DNA of 39,843 bases, from assembly GCA_015064925.1 (NCBI GenBank), contig SVRH01000004.1:1-39843 (forward strand), read 5' to 3'. The position numbers and the translations under genes are program-made. A model generated the notes under the pieces. The model ran no database searches, was not told where the DNA came from, and was given only the letters and a program-made list of their open reading frames with translations. The stretch is from Oscillospiraceae bacterium. GTDB taxonomy: Bacteria > Bacillota > Clostridia > Oscillospirales > CAG-272. This document shows positions 27,890-38,249 of this stretch, one piece after another (the first letter of the stretch is position 1; the number at the start of each line of letters is the position of its first letter).

Positions 27890-30800
27890 ATGAAGAGCAG
27901 ATATATGCGTATCTTTACACGCCTTTTGGCGTTTGTGATGACTCTTGGCATGATGAGTGCCTGCTTTGTGGGCTACGGCGTGCAGGCAGAGGAGAAAGCG
28001 TCCTTTGAATCCAGAAAGACCCCCATCATGGGATGGGCTTCCTGGAACGCCTACCGCACCGACATCAGCGAAGAGATCATTCTTTCTCAGGCTACCAAGC
28101 TGAAGGAGCTGGGACTGGCGGATCTTGGCTACGTGTTTGTAAACGTGGATGACGGTTGGCAGTACGGCAGAGGCGAGGATGGCTACGTGAAGATCAACAC
28201 CACCCGTTTCCCCTCCGGTATGGATGATCTGGCGCAAAAGATCCATTCAATGGGTCTGAAGGCGGGCATTTATACCGACGCGGGTGCCTCCACCTGCGGC
28301 TGGGCTTCGGACAATGAGGTGACCAATGACGACGTGGGTCTGCTGGGCTATGAGGAGCAGGACCTGCGTAGATATTTCATCGACTGGGAATACGATTTCA
28401 TCAAGGTCGACTGGTGCGGCGGACGTGAACTGGGTCTTAACAAGCAGGAGCGCTATACCATGATCGGCGACGTGGTCAAAAAGATCGAGAACGAGATCGG
28501 CAAGGACAAGATTTATAACGTCTGCTGCTGGTCATTTCCGGGTGAGTGGGTTGTAGACGTGGCGGATTCCTGGCGTACCGGCGGCGATATTTTCAACAAT
28601 TTCGGCGCGGTGCTGGAGCAACTGGACAATATCAAATCCCTTTCCAAGTATAATGGCCCCGGTCATGTCAACGACCTTGACATGATGCAGGTGGGCAACG
28701 GTATGTCCTACGAGGAGGATAAATCCCATTTCTCCATGTGGTGCATGATGTCCACTCCTCTGATGCTGGGTATGGACCTGAACAGCATCAGCGAAGAGAC
28801 GCTTTCCATTATTTCCAATGCGGAGCTGATCGCGCTGGATCAGGACCCTGCCTGCATTCAGGCGACGGTTGCCAAGACCTACGGCGACAGCGTGGAGGCG
28901 TGGACCAAGGATCTGGGAGCTGCCGGCTCGGGCACCAAGGCGATCGCACTGCTGAATCGCTCGACCCGTGAGCAGACCGTTACCATTTCCTTTGAGGAAT
29001 TGGGGCTGAAGGGCGTGGAGGTTGTGCGCGATCTGTGGGCGCACGCCGATATTTCGACAGCAGATAACTTCCGCGTGACCATTCCTGCCCACGGCACCGT
29101 GGTTCTAAAGGCAAGCGGAACGCCCGTTGCTATCGAAGATGAAATGGACGATCTGCTGGTGGACGACGGATCCGTTGTCAAGAGCAACTGCAAGATGATC
29201 AATAAACCTGCCACCGTCAATCTGACCTCCCTTGGAAGCTATGATTGGGCGCATTTTGGCGGTACTACCAACCGAATGAAGGGGGGCGCGGGCGAAATTT
29301 CCCTGCGCTATGAGGGTAATTACTGTACCTACGGCAATGCTGCCTCCACTTACGTTTGGACAAACGGCGATACCACTCTGCGCAGCACGGGCGATACCAA
29401 CGGTGTGGGCGTGCTGGGCGTTGGGGCGTGGATGATGATCACCACTCCCTGCGATGAAAATCCGAGAACCCTGCAGGTTGCCATCGGTACCTTCTCTGCC
29501 GATATGAAGCTGGAGCTGATCGTGGGCGGCAAGGTGGTGCATTCCGAGGTGATCACGGGCGGAAACGATCAAAAGGTCGATAAGCTGGTGACGTGCTCCT
29601 ATGCCAGTGACAAGGCTACCGCCGCTCACCTGCGCTGGACTGTGACGAAAAAGCACGGCAACAGCGACAGCGTGAACGTGGAGGGCGTGGCATTGTCCAT
29701 GCAGGTGATCCAAAATACCTTGAGGACCCCTGAAATTTCGGTGGGTGCCGGCAGCGTAGAGGTAAAGAGCAACGTCAGTGCCGCAGTGGATGCCAAGTGT
29801 GTTCTGGCGCTGAGGGATACCGAAGGAAGACTGCAGGATCTGAAGGTGATTTCGATTGCCAAGGCAAGTGCCAAGGCGATCAAGCAGACGTTTGAGACTC
29901 CCTTTCATTTCGCGGGAAGCATATCGATGTATCTGTGGGATAAGGAGAATGCGCCGTTGACCGCGGTACAGACGGTCAACCTGAATACAGCATCGGTGGC
30001 GGATTACAGCATCGGTCCGATCTCTGCAAAGGCAATGCTCGCCAAGGGCGAGGCTGTACTTTTGGACGTGCGCACTGCCGAGGAATATGCAAACGGTCAT
30101 CTGGAGGGCGCGACCCATCTGGACTACTCCAAGATCGCCACCGATGCCGAAAGGCTGCTCAAAAACAAGGATCAAAAGATCATTGTGTACTGCTCGGCTG
30201 CCAAACGCAGCGCACAGGCGCTTACGGCACTGATGAAGCTGGGCTACACTGCAGTATACAATCTTGGCAGCATGGAAAACTTCAACGTGCAGCCGGTCAT
30301 CACCTTCTCTACCGACACCTGCCACGTGATCACGGCGGGCGAAAAGGTGAAGGTCAACTTCACTGCCAGCCCCTACGATGCTCCCGAGGTATACGTTTCT
30401 CAAGGCAAGAGTTCTACGCTTAAGGATGCCAAGCCGATGGACGAGTTTAAAGTCAGTGCGGTTGACAGCTATTACCTGACCCTTAAGGCGTATCTTGTGT
30501 ATGAGGGTGAGTGCTATGCCACCTGCGAGAGCGAATTCATTTACTGGTCTGAGGATACCGTGGATGCCTTTGCCACCGATCTTACCTGGACAACGGCAAC
30601 GATCGGCTGGGGTAACATTCATAAGAATCAGTCTGTGGACGGCCACAAGCTGACCATCGCAGGCAAGAATTTCAGCCACGGTATCGGTACCCATGCCACC
30701 TCCGACATCGTCATGAACGTGCCGGCGGGTGCTAAGAAATTCTTGGCAGTGGCGGGCTGCGACCTGGAGATGAGCGGCAGCAACACCATGATCTTCTACG

Positions 30801-30994
30801 TGTATATCGACGGTGAGCTGGTGGATAACTCTTCTCTGATCAAGATTGGTCAGTACTATATTTTTGACGTGGATATTCCCGAAAATGCAAAGGAGATCCG
30901 TTTGTATGCCTACGAGGGAACCTATGGTGGCAACACCAATGACCATGCCGACTGGGCGGTGGCAGGCTTCTTCAATGACGTAAAGGCAAGCTGA
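27890..30994 (+). CDS. Secreted GH27 alpha-galactosidase-like protein with embedded rhodanese domain and C-terminal NPCBM-like domain
   Basis: GH27 motifs KTPIMGWASWNAYRTDI, GYVFVNVDDGWQ, GLKAGIYTDAG, DFIKVDWCGG; rhodanese AVLLDVRTAEEYANGHLEGATHLDYS...IIVYCSAAKRSAQA; NPCBM-like FSHGIGTHATSDIVMNVPAGAKKFLAVAGCD. Confidence 0.88.
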   Translation: MKSRYMRIFTRLLAFVMTLGMMSACFVGYGVQAEEKASFESRKTPIMGWASWNAYRTDISEEIILSQATKLKELGLADLGYVFVNVDDGWQYGRGEDGYVKINTTRFPSGMDDLAQKIHSMGLKAGIYTDAGASTCGWASDNEVTNDDVGLLGYEEQDLRRYFIDWEYDFIKVDWCGGRELGLNKQERYTMIGDVVKKIENEIGKDKIYNVCCWSFPGEWVVDVADSWRTGGDIFNNFGAVLEQLDNIKSLSKYNGPGHVNDLDMMQVGNGMSYEEDKSHFSMWCMMSTPLMLGMDLNSISEETLSIISNAELIALDQDPACIQATVAKTYGDSVEAWTKDLGAAGSGTKAIALLNRSTREQTVTISFEELGLKGVEVVRDLWAHADISTADNFRVTIPAHGTVVLKASGTPVAIEDEMDDLLVDDGSVVKSNCKMINKPATVNLTSLGSYDWAHFGGTTNRMKGGAGEISLRYEGNYCTYGNAASTYVWTNGDTTLRSTGDTNGVGVLGVGAWMMITTPCDENPRTLQVAIGTFSADMKLELIVGGKVVHSEVITGGNDQKVDKLVTCSYASDKATAAHLRWTVTKKHGNSDSVNVEGVALSMQVIQNTLRTPEISVGAGSVEVKSNVSAAVDAKCVLALRDTEGRLQDLKVISIAKASAKAIKQTFETPFHFAGSISMYLWDKENAPLTAVQTVNLNTASVADYSIGPISAKAMLAKGEAVLLDVRTAEEYANGHLEGATHLDYSKIATDAERLLKNKDQKIIVYCSAAKRSAQALTALMKLGYTAVYNLGSMENFNVQPVITFSTDTCHVITAGEKVKVNFTASPYDAPEVYVSQGKSSTLKDAKPMDEFKVSAVDSYYLTLKAYLVYEGECYATCESEFIYWSEDTVDAFATDLTWTTATIGWGNIHKNQSVDGHKLTIAGKNFSHGIGTHATSDIVMNVPAGAKKFLAVAGCDLEMSGSNTMIFYVYIDGELVDNSSLIKIGQYYIFDVDIPENAKEIRLYAYEGTYGGNTNDHADWAVAGFFNDVKAS

Positions 30995-31008
30995 GGACAA
31001 ATTGCGGT

Positions 31009-31584
31009 ATGAGTAAAATAGAGTGGAAGGGCGGGGCACTTCTTGCCCCCGTCCCGCCCACAATGATCACCTGCGGTACGTTGGATACCCCCAACGTAAT
31101 GACGGTGGCGTGGACGGGAATTCTGAATACCAAGCCTCCCAAGACCTATATTTCGGTGCGCCCGGAGCGATTTTCTCACCCGATGATCCTGCAAAGCGGT
31201 GAGTTTGTGATCAATCTGACCACAGAAAAGCTGGTCAAGGCGGCGGACTTTTGCGGCGTGCGCAGCGGAAGAGATCTGGACAAATTCGCGCACTGCGGTC
31301 TGCATCCCGAAGCATCCTGCAAGGTGGCGGCTCCTTCTCTTGCCGAGAGCCCGCTATCGCTGGAATGTAAGGTGACCGACAGAGTCAGTCTCGGGAGCCA
31401 CGATATGTTCATTGCGGACATCGTGTGCGTCACGGTGGATGAAGCGCTGCTGACCCCCGAAGGGAAGCTGTGCCTTGATAAATGCGGCCTTGCGGCTTAT
31501 GCCCACGGGGAATATTTCGCATTGGGAAAAAAGCTGGGTAGCTTTGGCTATTCGGTAAGAAAAAAGAAAAAAACACGAAAGTAA
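31009..31584 (+). CDS. Flavin reductase (flavoredoxin-like) family protein
   Basis: PVPPTMITCGTLDTPNVMTVAWTGILNTKPPKTYISVRPERFSHPMILQSGEFVINL; Cys-rich C-terminal half. Confidence 0.85.
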   Translation: MSKIEWKGGALLAPVPPTMITCGTLDTPNVMTVAWTGILNTKPPKTYISVRPERFSHPMILQSGEFVINLTTEKLVKAADFCGVRSGRDLDKFAHCGLHPEASCKVAAPSLAESPLSLECKVTDRVSLGSHDMFIADIVCVTVDEALLTPEGKLCLDKCGLAAYAHGEYFALGKKLGSFGYSVRKKKKTRK

Positions 31585-31586
31585 TA

Positions 31587-31614
31587 AAAAGCCAACGGGA
31601 CCGTTGGCTTTTTT
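31587..31614 (+). terminator. Rho-independent terminator
   Basis: AAAAGCCAACGGgaCCGTTGGCTTTTTT. Confidence 0.85.
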
Positions 31615-31691
31615 GTATGACAGCCCGCGAGTCGGATAAATATGACGCTCAAAAAATATATACAAAAAACAGGGAATTGTGGGAGAATGGC

Positions 31692-31720
31692 TTGAATTTC
31701 AAAACAGAATGTGTTATAAT
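31692..31720 (+). promoter_or_regulatory. Promoter of the polysaccharide operon
   Basis: TTGAAT (31692-31697), 17-nt spacer, TATAAT (31715-31720). Confidence 0.65.
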
Positions 31721-31814
31721 GAAATGATCATTGTGGGAAAGACTACGCTTTGATCGGAATCAACGAATCAGTATAAATCGACCGCGACCGAGCGCGCGGC
31801 AGGAGATAGATGCA

Positions 31815-33884
31815 ATGAGCAAGCAGAAGGAATCAGATATTCTCGGTATCGATACAGTTGGCAAGAAAAAAGGAAAAACGTTTGAGCACTGGCACATGAT
31901 CGCACTGTTTTTGATCGTGTTTGATCTTGTAGTGTCGGCAGGATCATACTTTACGGCGCTATGGCTGCGCTTTGACTGCCGCTTCAGTCAGATCCCGCAG
32001 GATTATATGGACGCATGGTTGAAATTTGCACCCTTGTATGCCGTTGTCACGGTTGTGGTGCTGTGGTCTTTCCGTTTGTACAAGAGCTTGTGGCGTTTTG
32101 CCAGCTTTGTGGAGTTGAAGCGGATCACGATGGCATCCTTGTTGCTGGGAGTGTTGCACACGGTGATGATCACCGTTTTGATGAAGAGAATGCCCATCAC
32201 CTACTATGTGATCGGCATCACCATTCAGGGAATGCTGACGCTTACTGTTCGCTTTTCATACAGATTTTTACTACTGGAGCGTAGTAAAAGAGAAAAAGAA
32301 CTGCAAAAGGCAGTAGCAAGACGCGTGATGCTCATTGGCGCAGGTGCTGCGGGACAAATGATCCTGAGGGATTTAAACAATGCCAAAAAATGCACCGATC
32401 GCGTTTGCTGTATTATCGATGACAACAGCAACAAGTGGGGACGCTTCATTGATGATGTGCCGATCGTGGGCGGCAGAGACGATATTCTGCTGAACGTGGA
32501 AAAATACAAGATAGAGAAGATCTATCTTGCCATTCCCAGTGCTACTCCCAAGCAGAGAAGAGATATTCTGGATATCTGCAAGGAGACCGATTGCGAGCTG
32601 AAGAACCTGCCGGGGGTATATGAATCCGTTCAGGAGGATATAACGGCAAAATCCATGAAGGACGTGGACGTGGAAGACCTGCTCGGACGCGATATCGTCA
32701 AGGTGGACACGGACGAGATCTGCCGTTTTATCACGGGAAAGGTGATCCTTGTTACGGGCGGTGGCGGCTCCATTGGCAGCGAGCTGTGCAGACAGATCGC
32801 TAAGCACAGTCCCAAGCAGCTGATTGTCTTTGACATTTATGAAAACAATGCCCATGCCATCGGGCTTGAATTAAAGGACAAGTATCCCGATCTGAATCTC
32901 GAGGTTCTGATCGGCTCTGTGCGCGATAGCAGACGCATCAATCAGATATTCGAAAAGTATAAGCCGGAGGTTGTGTACCACGCAGCGGCGCACAAGCACG
33001 TGCCGCTGATGGAGGATAGCCCCTGCGAATCCATCAAAAACAATGCGGTGGGAACCTATAAGACAGCGTATGCAGCCATGCTGAACGGATGCAAGCGCTT
33101 TGTACTGATCTCCACCGATAAGGCGGTCAATCCCACCAACATCATGGGCGCATCCAAGCGTCTGTGCGAGATGATCATTCAGTCCTTTGACAGAAAGATC
33201 AGAGAAGGGAAATCGGCTGATCTGTTTCCCATCTGCATGCACATGGGGCGTGATGAGGCGGATGTACCGGACGTAGTACCCAGCACCATCGTTCCTCAAA
33301 CCGATTTTGTGGCGGTTCGGTTCGGAAACGTGCTGGGAAGCAACGGCTCGGTGATACCTCGGTTCAAGGAACAGATCGCCAAGGGCGGACCCGTTACCGT
33401 TACTCACCCCGATATTATCCGTTATTTCATGACCATTCCCGAGGCAGCTTCGCTGGTACTGCAGGCGGGCACCTACGCCAACGGCGGCGAAATCTTTGTG
33501 TTGGATATGGGTTCTCCCGTGAAGATCGATACCCTTGCCAGAAACTTGATCCGTTTGTCAGGTTTGCGTCCCGATGTGGATATTAAGATCTCCTATACAG
33601 GGCTGCGCGCGGGCGAAAAACTATATGAGGAAAAGCTCATGTCCGAGGAGGGGCTACGAAAGACTCCCAATCAGCTCATCCATATCGGTAGCCCGATTCC
33701 CTTTGATACCGATGAATTCCTGCGTCAGCTGCCTATATTGATGGAGGCGGCATACGATGGAAAAGAGGACGAAATCCGTACGCTTGTGGGGCAGGTGGTT
33801 CCCACCTATCGCCCGGCAGGTCAGAACGGCAGCGAAGAAAAGGGAGAGGCGTATGATCGCCAGTTAGAGAGCACTGTAAAATAA
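31815..33884 (+). CDS. Membrane-bound nucleotide-sugar 4,6-dehydratase (CapD/PglF/FlaA1 family)
   Basis: Four N-terminal TM segments, MLIGAGAAGQMILRDL, then VILVTGGGGSIGSELCRQIAKHSPKQLIVFDIYEN, HAAAHKHVPLME, RFGNVLGSNGSVIP. Confidence 0.92.
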   Translation: MSKQKESDILGIDTVGKKKGKTFEHWHMIALFLIVFDLVVSAGSYFTALWLRFDCRFSQIPQDYMDAWLKFAPLYAVVTVVVLWSFRLYKSLWRFASFVELKRITMASLLLGVLHTVMITVLMKRMPITYYVIGITIQGMLTLTVRFSYRFLLLERSKREKELQKAVARRVMLIGAGAAGQMILRDLNNAKKCTDRVCCIIDDNSNKWGRFIDDVPIVGGRDDILLNVEKYKIEKIYLAIPSATPKQRRDILDICKETDCELKNLPGVYESVQEDITAKSMKDVDVEDLLGRDIVKVDTDEICRFITGKVILVTGGGGSIGSELCRQIAKHSPKQLIVFDIYENNAHAIGLELKDKYPDLNLEVLIGSVRDSRRINQIFEKYKPEVVYHAAAHKHVPLMEDSPCESIKNNAVGTYKTAYAAMLNGCKRFVLISTDKAVNPTNIMGASKRLCEMIIQSFDRKIREGKSADLFPICMHMGRDEADVPDVVPSTIVPQTDFVAVRFGNVLGSNGSVIPRFKEQIAKGGPVTVTHPDIIRYFMTIPEAASLVLQAGTYANGGEIFVLDMGSPVKIDTLARNLIRLSGLRPDVDIKISYTGLRAGEKLYEEKLMSEEGLRKTPNQLIHIGSPIPFDTDEFLRQLPILMEAAYDGKEDEIRTLVGQVVPTYRPAGQNGSEEKGEAYDRQLESTVK

Positions 33885-33926
33885 CGGCTTTCGTAAAATG
33901 CAAAAGTACAGTCAGGAAGTGATAGC

Positions 33927-35150
33927 ATGGCAACCGAGAATAAAAGAATGATCCCCTTCAGTCCTCCCGATATCAGTGAGCTTGAGATCGAAGAGGTGGC
34001 AGCGGCGCTGCGCTCAGGTTGGATCACAACAGGTCCCAGAACAAAGGAACTGGAGCGCAAGATTGCGGCATGGATCGGCACCGAAAAATGTGTCTGTCTT
34101 AATTCACAAACTGCTTGCGCCGAAATGGCTCTGCACGTGATGGGAATCGGCGCGGGCGATGAGGTGATCACCTCTGCCTACACGTATACCGCCTCCGCTT
34201 CCGTGATCGCCCACGTGGGGGCGAGGATCGTGCTGGTGGATACGCAGGAAAACAGCCTTGAGATGGATTACGACGCGCTGGAAAATGCCATTACCGAGCG
34301 CACCAAGGCGATCATTCCCGTGGATCTGGCGGGCATTCCCTGCGACTACGATCGGATCTTTGAGATCGTGGAGCGCAAAAAGGCTCTGTACAGACCCGCA
34401 AACGAGATCCAGACTGCTCTTGGCAGAGTGGCTGTGATGGCGGATACCGCCCACGCCTTCGGTGCCAGATGGCATGGAAGAATGGTTGGGGCGGTGGCTG
34501 ATTTTTCAAGCTTCAGCTTCCATGCGGTCAAGAATCTGACCACTGCCGAGGGTGGGGCACTGACTTGGCGAACCATTCCCGGAATTGACAATGAGGATAT
34601 TTATAAAAAACTGCAGCTATTTAGTCTGCACGGTCAGTCCAAGGATGCCCTTGCCAAGACAAGGCTCGGCGCATGGGAATATGATATTGTCGGCACCTAT
34701 TACAAGTGCAATATGACCGACGTGGCGGCAGCCATCGGTCTTCGCCAGTTCGAGCGCTATCCCGATATGCTGAGGCGCAGAAAAGAGATCATTGAAGCTT
34801 ACGATGCGGCGCTGCGTCCTCTGGGCGTAGAAACGCTTTCGCACTACACGAAGGATTGGGAATCGTCGGGACATTTGTATCTGACAAGGATCTCCGGTAT
34901 TTCGGCAGAGCAGAGAAATGAGATCATCACCGCGATGGCACAGCGTGGGGTGGCGTGCAACGTGCACTATAAGCCCCTGCCGCTGCATACGGCGTACCGA
35001 AATCTGGGATTTGATATCAAGGATTACCCGAATGCCTACGCGCATTTTGCCAATGAGATCACCCTGCCGCTGCATACCTCTTTGACCGACGAGGACGTGC
35101 AGTACGTGATCGCGCAGTATACCGACGTTTTGAAGGAGTACGGTAAGTGA
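33927..35150 (+). CDS. DegT/DnrJ/EryC1/StrS-family PLP-dependent sugar aminotransferase
   Basis: IPFSPPDISELEIEEVAAALRSGWITTGPRTKELE, AVMADTAHAFGARWHGRMVGAVADFSSFSFHAVKNLTTAEGGAL. Confidence 0.93.
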   Translation: MATENKRMIPFSPPDISELEIEEVAAALRSGWITTGPRTKELERKIAAWIGTEKCVCLNSQTACAEMALHVMGIGAGDEVITSAYTYTASASVIAHVGARIVLVDTQENSLEMDYDALENAITERTKAIIPVDLAGIPCDYDRIFEIVERKKALYRPANEIQTALGRVAVMADTAHAFGARWHGRMVGAVADFSSFSFHAVKNLTTAEGGALTWRTIPGIDNEDIYKKLQLFSLHGQSKDALAKTRLGAWEYDIVGTYYKCNMTDVAAAIGLRQFERYPDMLRRRKEIIEAYDAALRPLGVETLSHYTKDWESSGHLYLTRISGISAEQRNEIITAMAQRGVACNVHYKPLPLHTAYRNLGFDIKDYPNAYAHFANEITLPLHTSLTDEDVQYVIAQYTDVLKEYGK

Positions 35151-35866
35151 GACTGGTAAAATGGGAAGAACTGCCACCTGAAATGCAGACCGAAGAGGTC
35201 AGACGCTACTACGATATTTTGAAGAAAAAACGGATGACGCTGTTTTGGAAACGGGTTTTCGATATCGTGGTGTCGCTGGTTTTACTGATCCTTTTGTCCC
35301 CCATTTTTTTGATCCTTGCGGTGGCGATCAAGATCGACAGCCGCGGCCCCGTGTTTTACAGACAGGTGCGGCTGACGCAGTATAATAAAAAATTTCGAAT
35401 TTTTAAATTTCGCTCGATGGTGCAGAATGCCGACAAGGGCTCGCAGGTGACGGTCAGCGGCGATGCGCGGGTGACGCGTGTGGGTAAGATCGTGAGAAAA
35501 TGTCGCCTGGACGAGATCAGCCAGCTCATCGACGTGCTGCGAGGTACCATGACCTTTGTGGGTACCCGCCCCGAGGTGCCGAAATACACCGAGCAGTACA
35601 CGCCCGAAATGATGGCAACGTTGCTGCTGCCCGCAGGGGTCACCAGCCGTGCCAGCATTTATTATAAGGACGAGGCGGCACTGTTGGATACCGCCAAGGA
35701 TACAGACAAGGTCTACGTGGAGCAGATCCTGCCGGATAAGATGTACTACAATTTAAAGGAAATTGAGCGCTTTGGCTTTTGGCGCGACGTCGGAACACTG
35801 TTCATGACCGTGTTTGCGATGCTCGGTAAGGAATACAAGGGAGATTACGAAAAATCGCAGGAGTAA
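35147..35866 (+). CDS. Polyprenyl-phosphate sugar-1-phosphate transferase (PglC/WbaP-like)
   Basis: KRVFDIVVSLVLLILLSPIFLILAVAIKIDSRGPVFYRQVRLTQYNKKFRIFKFRSM...LDEISQLIDVLRGTMTFVGTRPE. Confidence 0.93.
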   Translation: MRLVKWEELPPEMQTEEVRRYYDILKKKRMTLFWKRVFDIVVSLVLLILLSPIFLILAVAIKIDSRGPVFYRQVRLTQYNKKFRIFKFRSMVQNADKGSQVTVSGDARVTRVGKIVRKCRLDEISQLIDVLRGTMTFVGTRPEVPKYTEQYTPEMMATLLLPAGVTSRASIYYKDEAALLDTAKDTDKVYVEQILPDKMYYNLKEIERFGFWRDVGTLFMTVFAMLGKEYKGDYEKSQE

Positions 35867-35880
35867 GAGGGATCCAAAGT

Positions 35881-36900
35881 ATGGTAAACGACTGTATCGT
35901 ATCGGTAGTCATGCCGATCTATAACGAAGAAAAATATATTGAAAAATGCGTGGACTCCTTACTGCAGCAGGATTATCCGATGGAGGATATGGAGTGGATC
36001 TTTGTGGACGGCTGCTCCACGGACAGAACGGTGGAGATCCTGAAGGAATACAGTGCCCGTTATCCCGAGCTAATAAAAATTCTTGACAATCCCCACAAGA
36101 TCGTGCCGTATGCCATGAATATCGGTATTGCGGCATCCTGTGGAAAGTATATCGTGCGTTTGGATGCCCACGCGGATTACGCTCGTGATTACATTTCAAA
36201 ATGCATCGCCTGCCTTGAAAGCACCGACGCGGAAAACGTAGGCGGTGTGGCGGAAACAAGGGCGAACGGTTTTATGGGAAATGCCATCGCAAAGATGCTC
36301 TCCTCCAAATTCGGTGTGGGAAATTCCCAGTTCCGTACAAACGGCGAGAGCGGATACGTGGATACGGTTCCGTTCGGTGCCTTCAGACGTGAGGTTTTTT
36401 CAAAGTACGGCGGCTACGATGAGCGCCTGGTGCGCAATCAGGACAACGAGATGAATTACCGCATTCGCAAAAACGGCGGTAAGATCTATCTGTCAAACGA
36501 CATCCGCCTTTCCTACTATTGCCGCGATACTGTCAAGGGTATCGCAGATATGGCAAGAAAGAACGGAATGTGGAATATCATCACCATGAAGCTGTGTCCC
36601 GGCGCCATGGGATGGAGACATTTTATTCCTCTTTTGTTCGTGCTGTCGGTGATCGGGCTTGGTGCGCTCGGCTTTTTACACCGGATGTTCTGGGCGCTGC
36701 TGGGATTGGAGCTGACGCTGTATACACTGCTTGACGTGGTGTTTTCGGCAAAGCTTGCAGGCAGTGTCAAGGAATTTTTTGCACTCATGATGCTCTTCCC
36801 GGTGTTCCACACCGTTTACGGATCGGGCTCTATGATAGGAATTACAAAGCTGTTTTCGAAGAAATTCGGTAAGAATAATTACACAAATAAGAAGATTTAA
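35881..36900 (+). CDS. Glycosyltransferase family 2 with C-terminal TM segments
   Basis: VSVVMPIYNEEKYIEKCVDSLLQQDYP...WIFVDGCSTDRTVEIL...YIVRLDAHADY. Confidence 0.9.
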   Translation: MVNDCIVSVVMPIYNEEKYIEKCVDSLLQQDYPMEDMEWIFVDGCSTDRTVEILKEYSARYPELIKILDNPHKIVPYAMNIGIAASCGKYIVRLDAHADYARDYISKCIACLESTDAENVGGVAETRANGFMGNAIAKMLSSKFGVGNSQFRTNGESGYVDTVPFGAFRREVFSKYGGYDERLVRNQDNEMNYRIRKNGGKIYLSNDIRLSYYCRDTVKGIADMARKNGMWNIITMKLCPGAMGWRHFIPLLFVLSVIGLGALGFLHRMFWALLGLELTLYTLLDVVFSAKLAGSVKEFFALMMLFPVFHTVYGSGSMIGITKLFSKKFGKNNYTNKKI

Positions 36901-36923
36901 TGGTTGTTTTGGAGGAGACAATA

Positions 36924-38246
36924 ATGTCTTTGTATACTGAACTGATTGATAAAAAAGAAAAGCTTTCGCTGGTCGGACTGGGTTATGTGGGTATGCCGAT
37001 TGCTGTGGCGTTTGCCAAAAAGGGTGTGGACGTCATTGGGTTTGATTTGAACAAAGCCAAAATTGAATTATATAAAAAGGGTATTGATCCCACCAAAGAG
37101 GTCGGGGATGAGACGATACGTAACACATCGGTCTGTTTTACGTCCGATGAAAAGGATCTACAAAAGGCAAAGTTTCATATTGTTGCTGTGCCTACACCGG
37201 TCAACACAGACCACACTCCCGATTTAACGCCCGTGATTGGCGCATCGGAGATTGTTGGTAGAAATCTAACCAAAGGATCCTACGTTGTGTTTGAGTCCAC
37301 GGTGTATCCCGGTTGTACAGAGGATGTTTGTATTCCGATTTTGGAAAAAGAATCCGGGCTCACATGCGGTATGGACTTTAAGGTCGGCTATTCTCCCGAG
37401 CGTATCAATCCCGGTGATAAGATCCATAGGCTGGAAAACATTACAAAGATCGTGTCGGGCTGTGATGATGAAGCGTTGCAGATCATTCAATCTGTCTACG
37501 ATATTGTGATAGAAGTGGGAACCTATCCCGTCAGAAACCTCAGAACGGCAGAAGCAATTAAGGTAGTTGAAAACAGTCAGCGCGATATTAATATTGCCTT
37601 TATGAATGAATTGGCAATGGCTTTTGATAAAATGGATATAGACACCAATGAAGTGGTGGACGGTATGAACACCAAGTGGAATGCGCTTGGCTTCCGCCCC
37701 GGTCTTGTGGGTGGACACTGTATCGGCGTTGACCCCTATTACTTTACATATCAAGCCGAAAAGCTTGGATATCACAGTCAGATCATTCTCAATGGCCGTA
37801 TTGTGAATGACAGCATGGGTAAATTTGTGGCGGATGCAGCAATTAAGAATATGATTGCTGTTGGTCAAGCTCCGAAAAAATCTAAGGTAGTGATTTTGGG
37901 ACTGACCTTTAAGGAGAATTGTCCGGATACCAGGAATTCGAAGGTGGATGACATTATCAAGCGCTTGACTGAATATGAAATCACGCCGATTGTTGTGGAT
38001 CCATGGGCAAATGAGAGGGATGCCATGCATGAATACGGCGTCACACTGACTCGATTGGAGGAGGTAAAGGACGCAGATTGTGTGATCGTTGCGGTGGCGC
38101 ACAATGAATTCAGAGCAATGGCATTGGAAGATATCAAGAAGCTGTTTAAGATGTGTAATGATGCCGAAAAGGTTCTGTTGGATGTGAAGGGCATTTATAA
38201 AGTATCTGATCTGAAAGCCTCCGGCATGAAGTATTGGAGATTGTAA
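36924..38246 (+). CDS. UDP-glucose/UDP-ManNAc-type nucleotide-sugar dehydrogenase
   Basis: KLSLVGLGYVGMPIAVAFAKKGVDVIGFDLN...PGLVGGHCIGVDPYYFTYQAEKLGY...LGLTFKENCPDTRNSKV; RBS ggagga. Confidence 0.92.
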   Translation: MSLYTELIDKKEKLSLVGLGYVGMPIAVAFAKKGVDVIGFDLNKAKIELYKKGIDPTKEVGDETIRNTSVCFTSDEKDLQKAKFHIVAVPTPVNTDHTPDLTPVIGASEIVGRNLTKGSYVVFESTVYPGCTEDVCIPILEKESGLTCGMDFKVGYSPERINPGDKIHRLENITKIVSGCDDEALQIIQSVYDIVIEVGTYPVRNLRTAEAIKVVENSQRDINIAFMNELAMAFDKMDIDTNEVVDGMNTKWNALGFRPGLVGGHCIGVDPYYFTYQAEKLGYHSQIILNGRIVNDSMGKFVADAAIKNMIAVGQAPKKSKVVILGLTFKENCPDTRNSKVDDIIKRLTEYEITPIVVDPWANERDAMHEYGVTLTRLEEVKDADCVIVAVAHNEFRAMALEDIKKLFKMCNDAEKVLLDVKGIYKVSDLKASGMKYWRL

Positions 38247-38249
38247 ACA

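Noticed and set aside
29105-31063. 652-aa antisense ORF opposite the GH27 gene
   Set aside because: Codon-bias mirror of a well-supported ORF; sequence looks like a reverse-complement shadow with no domain.
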